Assembly (NCBI GenBank): GCA_020723365.1
Contig: DYJB01000110.1
Location: 1-9,395 of the forward strand
Direction: 5' to 3'
Source: Candidatus Aquidulcis sp.
GTDB lineage: Bacteria; Chloroflexota; Anaerolineae; Anaerolineales; E44-bin32
DNA: 9,395 nucleotides
Position numbers and translations under genes: made by a program. The notes under the pieces are model-generated. The model saw only the letters and a program-made list of their open reading frames with translations, had not been told where the DNA came from and made no database searches. Of this stretch, positions 6,021-9,395 are shown one piece after another. Each line of letters starts with the position of its first letter. Positions within the stretch are counted from its first letter, which is position 1.

Positions 6021-7031
6021 CTAGCTGCGTCCGCCTGTGGGGGGCGGGATCTGACGCAGGACATAGAGCGGCCGGCCCTTGGCCTCATCGTACAGCCGGC
6101 CGACGTACTCCCCCAGGATCCCGAGCGAGATCAACTGCACTCCGCCCAGGAAGAGCACGGCGATCAGCGTCGTCGCCTGACCGAAGAACGCCTGGTGGCC
6201 GATCAGCCGCATGATCACCACCACGGGGATCGCCAGCCCGCTCAGCCCGGCGCTGACGAAGCCGAAGTAGGTGGCCAGCTGCAGCGGAAAGTAGGAGAAG
6301 CCCGTCACGGCGTTGATCGCCAGCCGCAGCATCTTGCGGAACGGGTACTTCGTCACGCCCGCCGCGCGGGCGGCGCGCCGGTAGGGGACCCCCACCTGGC
6401 GGAATCCGACCCAGGCGGACATGCCGCGCAGGAAGCGGTGACGCTCCCGCATGCGGTTGAGGGTCTCGACCACCTGCCGGTCGAGCAGGCGGAAATCGCC
6501 CACGTCGAGCGGGATCTTGACGTCGGTGATACGGTAGATCAAGCGGTAGAAGATGGAAGCGGTGAGGCGCTTGAACCAGGTCTCGCCTTCGCGCTCCGCA
6601 CGCACGGCGTAGACGACTTCGAAGCCTTCCCGCCATTTCGCCAGCAGGTCGGGGATCAACTCGGGCGGATCCTGGAGATCGGCGTCGATGATCACGATCG
6701 CCGCGCCGCGCGCGTGGTCCAGGCCGGCCGTGACGGCGATCTGGTGCCCGAAGTTGCGGGCGAACACGATCGGGCGGATATGCTCGTCCGAACGCGCCAG
6801 GGCCAGAATGGCTTCGGTCGAGCCGTCGGTCGAGCCGTCATCGACCAGCAGCAGTTCCCAATCGTAGCTGCCGGATCCCATCACGGCCTGCACGCGTCGG
6901 TTCAGCTCGGGGAGGTTGTCGATCTCGTTGAAGATCGGCGCGATGATCGAAACCAACTCGCGCGGCCTGGCGCGAGCGCCCGCAGGCCGTCGGGCTGAAG
7001 CGGTCTTGGGCGCCCGTGCGGTTCTAGCCAT
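6021..7031 (-). CDS. Family 2 glycosyltransferase, polyprenyl-phosphate sugar transferase type (GtrB/ArnC/DPM1-like)
   Basis: A 336-residue inner-membrane enzyme predicted to move a sugar from a nucleotide donor to a polyprenyl phosphate carrier on the cytoplasmic face, for later use in cell-surface glycans or protein glycosylation. The GT-A catalytic domain begins at SIIAPIFNE (28-36). It has the nucleotide-binding LLVDDGSTDGS (61-71), the metal/donor motif IIDADLQDPPE (114-124), and the RHRFLRG segment (198-203) with following WVGFRQVGVPY typical of this branch. Two membrane spans follow (about 247-275 and 285-307), then GEYVGRLYDEAKGRPLYVL (307-325). Residues 1-25 form a basic, disordered-looking tail ahead of the domain. 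The ATG at 7031 overlaps the threonine synthase stop by 8 nt, indicating translational coupling. The sugar and acceptor are unknown. Confidence 0.92.
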   Translation of the reverse strand: MARTARAPKTASARRPAGARARPRELVSIIAPIFNEIDNLPELNRRVQAVMGSGSYDWELLLVDDGSTDGSTEAILALARSDEHIRPIVFARNFGHQIAVTAGLDHARGAAIVIIDADLQDPPELIPDLLAKWREGFEVVYAVRAEREGETWFKRLTASIFYRLIYRITDVKIPLDVGDFRLLDRQVVETLNRMRERHRFLRGMSAWVGFRQVGVPYRRAARAAGVTKYPFRKMLRLAINAVTGFSYFPLQLATYFGFVSAGLSGLAIPVVVIMRLIGHQAFFGQATTLIAVLFLGGVQLISLGILGEYVGRLYDEAKGRPLYVLRQIPPPTGGRS

Positions 7032-8298
7032 TCCCCACCACCTTGCGCAGGGCCGGGAGCGTCGGCTCGATGATCGTCGCCGCCCCGGCCGCCTGCATGG
7101 CGGCCTTGACGTCCTTGAGGCCGTTCCCGGTGTTCAGCACGACGACCCGGTCCTCGGGGGTTATCAGCCCGCCGCGCAGCGCCGGAGCGATCCCGGCATA
7201 CGCCGTTGCGCCGGCGGGCTCGGCAAAGACCGCCGCTGCCCGCGCCAGCACCGTCATGGCAGTGAGGATGTCGCTGTCCGGGACTGCCAGGTAGGCGCCG
7301 CCCGTGCGCGTCGCAGCTCGCAGGGCGCGCAGGCCGTCGCGCGGCAGGTCGACCGAGATGCTGTCGGCCATGGTCGTGGCCTGGACGGGCACGATCGTCT
7401 CCTGCCCCGAGACGAAGGCGCTGTAAATGGCCGCCGAGCCTTCCGACTGGATGCCGAAGAGCTTCGGCATGCGCTCGATCCAGCCCAGCCGCAGGAGGTC
7501 GTCGAAGCCGGCGTGCAGCCCGGAGATGATGTTGCCGTCACCAACGGAGACGAAGACGGCGTCGGGCACAGACCACGGGCCGCTGCCCGCCGGGTCCTTC
7601 CCGACGGCGGTTGTGAACTGCTCGGCGATCTCGAAGGCGGCCGTCTTCTTGCCCTGCGAGGTGAACGGGTTGTAGCCCGTGTTGCGGCAATACCAGCCGA
7701 AGGCCTGGGCTGCCTCGAGCGTCAGGTCGAAGGCCTGATCGTACGTGCCTTCGACGAGGAAGACTCGGGCGCCGAACATCAGCAGCTGCGCCACCTTGGC
7801 GGGCGGAGCGGTCCGGGGCGCCAGGATCACGGCCGGCTGACCTGCCGCCGCTGCCATGCCCGCCAGCGCCGCGCCGGCGTTGCCGGTCGAGGCCGTCACA
7901 ACGGTATGGGCGCCGATCTGCTGGGCACGTGCTACGACAATGGCGCTGGCGCGGTCCTTGAAGGAGGCCGTTGGATTGCGGCCATCGTCCTTGAGCCACA
8001 GTTGGGGCAGGCCCGCCGCCTGGCGCAGCCGCGGCGGCGCGAAGAGCGGCGTCCAACCGGCGGCATGCAGCGGGGTGCCGTCATGACCGGGCTCGCCCAC
8101 GGGCAGCAGCGGGAGATAGCGCCAGACCGACTCTTCCCTGGAGACAGCGATGTCGGCCGGCCGAAGGCGCCGGGCGATGTCCTCCCAGTCCAGGATCACA
8201 TCGAGGTTGCCGCTGTCCGCCGGGCAGGTGTAGGTCGCTTCGCTGGGGCCGTATGCCTTCCCGCAGACCGAACAGCGGTAGCCGATGAACTCCCCCAT
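7024..8298 (-). CDS. thrC: Threonine synthase
   Basis: A 424-residue cytoplasmic fold-type II PLP enzyme that converts O-phosphohomoserine to threonine and phosphate. NPTASFKDRA (108-117) holds the Schiff-base Lys114. TASTGNAGAALAGMAA (135-150) is the carboxylate loop, VGDGN (252-256) the phosphate-binding loop, and LNTGNGLKD (388-396) the C-terminal motif characteristic of threonine synthases. A short N-terminal zinc-ribbon-like segment, YRCSVCG...YTCPADSG (7-30), precedes the catalytic domain. It has only three cysteines (9, 12, 25), with Asp28 where a fourth would be expected. The start lies one base after the stop of the upstream permease gene, so translation is probably coupled, and the stop overlaps the glycosyltransferase start. 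No other threonine-pathway gene is in view, so the partner reaction must be encoded elsewhere or the enzyme serves a different phospho-amino acid. Confidence 0.9.
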   Translation of the reverse strand: MGEFIGYRCSVCGKAYGPSEATYTCPADSGNLDVILDWEDIARRLRPADIAVSREESVWRYLPLLPVGEPGHDGTPLHAAGWTPLFAPPRLRQAAGLPQLWLKDDGRNPTASFKDRASAIVVARAQQIGAHTVVTASTGNAGAALAGMAAAAGQPAVILAPRTAPPAKVAQLLMFGARVFLVEGTYDQAFDLTLEAAQAFGWYCRNTGYNPFTSQGKKTAAFEIAEQFTTAVGKDPAGSGPWSVPDAVFVSVGDGNIISGLHAGFDDLLRLGWIERMPKLFGIQSEGSAAIYSAFVSGQETIVPVQATTMADSISVDLPRDGLRALRAATRTGGAYLAVPDSDILTAMTVLARAAAVFAEPAGATAYAGIAPALRGGLITPEDRVVVLNTGNGLKDVKAAMQAAGAATIIEPTLPALRKVVGNG

Positions 8299-8299
8299 G

Positions 8300-9268
8300 C
8301 TACAGCCCCCGCTCGCCGCGGATGTAGGGCAACCCCAGCGCCGAGGGCGCGCCCAGGCGCTTGCGCATCGCTTCGCGGGAGCCGATCACCAGGACGATGA
8401 CAGTGAACAGGTAGGGAAGCATCTCAAGGAAGAAGCCCCAGTACGGCAGGTAGTAGAACGGGTTGCGCAGCCCGAGGATGCTGGTGGGGCCCTGGATATC
8501 GAGGATCATCCGGCGCAGCGCGCCAAAGGCATACGAGCCAACGGCGGCGCGCACGGGATCCCACTGGGCGAAGATCACCAGGCCGATCGAAATCCAGCCG
8601 TAGCCGGAGGTGGTCATCTCGCTGAACCATCCGGGCGAGACGGCCAGGCTGATGGTGGCGCCGGCCAACCCGGCCAGCATCCCCCCGACGAAGACATACA
8701 CGTGGCGCAGCGCCACGACATTGATGCCGAGGGCATCCGCCGCCGCCGGGAACTCGCCGATGGCGCGCAGGTGCATGCCGGGCCGCGTGCGGTTGATGAA
8801 CAGCCATGCCGCCGGAATGAGCACGTACCCGATGTAGACCATCACGCTGTGGCGCGTGAACAGGATCGCGCCCAGGAACGGGATCTCCGAGAGCAGCGGG
8901 ACCGTGTAGCTGGGTAGCAGCGCCAGCGCGCCTGCCTTGCTCAGCCCCTCGCCCAGGACCAGGCTCAGCCCGACGCCGGCGAAATTCAGCGCCAGCCCGC
9001 TGACCACCTGATCGGCGCGGAAGCGGATGGCGATCACGGCGTGGATCTGGCTCAACAGCCCGGCGGCGATCATTGCCACCAGGAGCGCCAGCCAGGGGTT
9101 GCCAAAGGCCACCACCGTACGCATGGCGCTCATGGCGCCGATCAGCATCATGCCTTCGACACCGAGGTTCAGCACGCCCGAACGCTCGGCCAGGATCTCG
9201 CCAATGGTGGCGAAGAGCAGGATGGTGCCCGTGGCGACGCCCGCCTGGAGGATGATCGTGGCGTCCAT
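8300..9268 (-). CDS. ABC transporter permease of the BMP/nucleoside uptake type (NupQ/YufQ-like)
   Basis: A 322-residue inner-membrane protein of the BPD_transp_2 permease family (the branch that works with BMP-type lipoprotein binding proteins to import nucleosides or purines). GEILAERSGVLNLGVEGMMLIGA (23-45) is the family's hallmark at the end of the first span. Further hydrophobic segments lie at about 60-82, 88-106, 142-158, 188-210, 225-235 and 280-297. RAIGEFPAAADALGINV (168-184) is the cytoplasmic coupling loop that meets the ATPase. Length matches the second, shorter permease of nucleoside transporters. The ATG at 9268 comes 3 nt after the stop of the other permease, with GGGAGGAG inside that gene's end as ribosome binding site. 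The ATPase and binding-protein genes are expected beyond the right edge. Ribose- or branched-chain-type substrates cannot be fully excluded. Confidence 0.9.
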   Translation of the reverse strand: MDATIILQAGVATGTILLFATIGEILAERSGVLNLGVEGMMLIGAMSAMRTVVAFGNPWLALLVAMIAAGLLSQIHAVIAIRFRADQVVSGLALNFAGVGLSLVLGEGLSKAGALALLPSYTVPLLSEIPFLGAILFTRHSVMVYIGYVLIPAAWLFINRTRPGMHLRAIGEFPAAADALGINVVALRHVYVFVGGMLAGLAGATISLAVSPGWFSEMTTSGYGWISIGLVIFAQWDPVRAAVGSYAFGALRRMILDIQGPTSILGLRNPFYYLPYWGFFLEMLPYLFTVIVLVIGSREAMRKRLGAPSALGLPYIRGERGL

Positions 9269-9271
9269 GGC

Positions 9272-9395
9272 CTACTCCTCCCGCAGGCGGCGCAGGAAGC
9301 GCACCCGGTAGCGCATCAGCAGGTCGCTGGCGATCAGGCATACCAGGATGATGCCCTGCAGCATCTTCGGCACGCCCGAGGGCTGGATCTCCCGT
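9272..9395 (-). CDS. C-terminal end of the partner ABC transporter permease (NupP/YufP-like), 5' end cut by window edge
   Basis: The minus strand is open from the window edge to a TAG at 9274-9272, giving 41 codons. The translated tail reads SGVPKMLQGIILVCLIASDL (residues 6-25 of the fragment), one last membrane span, followed by a basic end MRYRVRFLRRLREE. This matches the usual close of the longer permease in BMP-type nucleoside transporters, and its position directly in front of the second permease is the normal order. The fragment is too short for independent family proof, so context carries much of the call. Confidence 0.8.
   Translation of the reverse strand, partial: REIQPSGVPKMLQGIILVCLIASDLLMRYRVRFLRRLREE

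Noticed and set aside
7925..7930. Further CACGTG hexamers inside genes (for example in threonine synthase, the permease near 8699 and the PLP enzyme near 4638) as extra operator sites
   Set aside because: They are single hexamers inside coding sequence without the paired 15-bp arrangement, and such hexamers are expected by chance in GC-rich DNA.
6916..8400. Long plus-strand open frame opposite threonine synthase
   Set aside because: Antisense shadow: the minus strand carries a full threonine synthase with catalytic motifs, and the plus translation is compositionally biased and featureless.

Overview
The window is GC-rich bacterial DNA (about two-thirds G+C by eye) carrying eight protein genes, two of them cut by the window edges. 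Seven genes lie on the minus strand and one on the plus strand. No tRNA, rRNA, CRISPR array, insertion sequence or phage gene was seen. The gene mix and the style of several proteins suggest an uncultured or environmental Chloroflexota-like bacterium. That placement is an impression from protein style, not from a marker gene.

Right part (9395 down to 4492, minus strand): a tight run of five genes. These are the C-terminal end of one BMP-type (nucleoside/purine) ABC permease, a complete second permease (NupQ-like), a threonine synthase, a family 2 polyprenyl-phosphate glycosyltransferase, and a large fold-type II PLP enzyme of unknown substrate. Gaps are 3 nt, 1 nt, an 8-nt overlap, and then a few tens of nt. 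A hairpin with a T-rich tail at about 4434-4464 ends the unit.

Middle (4416 down to 2349, minus strand): a promoter-like TTCACG-17-TAGAAT, then a small cysteine-free protein of unknown function (154 aa). Next comes a dihydropyrimidinase/hydantoinase with its own perfect TATAAT box and a strong ribosome binding site.

Left part: a class I/II aminotransferase on the plus strand (1111-2280) converges on the hydantoinase. It is divergent from the FAD-binding subunit of a molybdenum hydroxylase (1-680, minus strand, C-terminus off the window). The 430-nt divergent gap holds the most striking non-coding signal of the window. This is a 45-nt perfect inverted repeat built from four CACGTG boxes, lying directly against the -35 of a good minus-strand promoter.

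Taken together, the permease pair, hydantoinase and molybdenum hydroxylase point to uptake and breakdown of nucleobases or related N-heterocycles. The aminotransferase and the two fold-type II PLP enzymes could handle amino-acid products or be unrelated passengers. The metabolic link is inference from neighbourhood. The individual family assignments rest on visible motifs, except for the small unknown protein.
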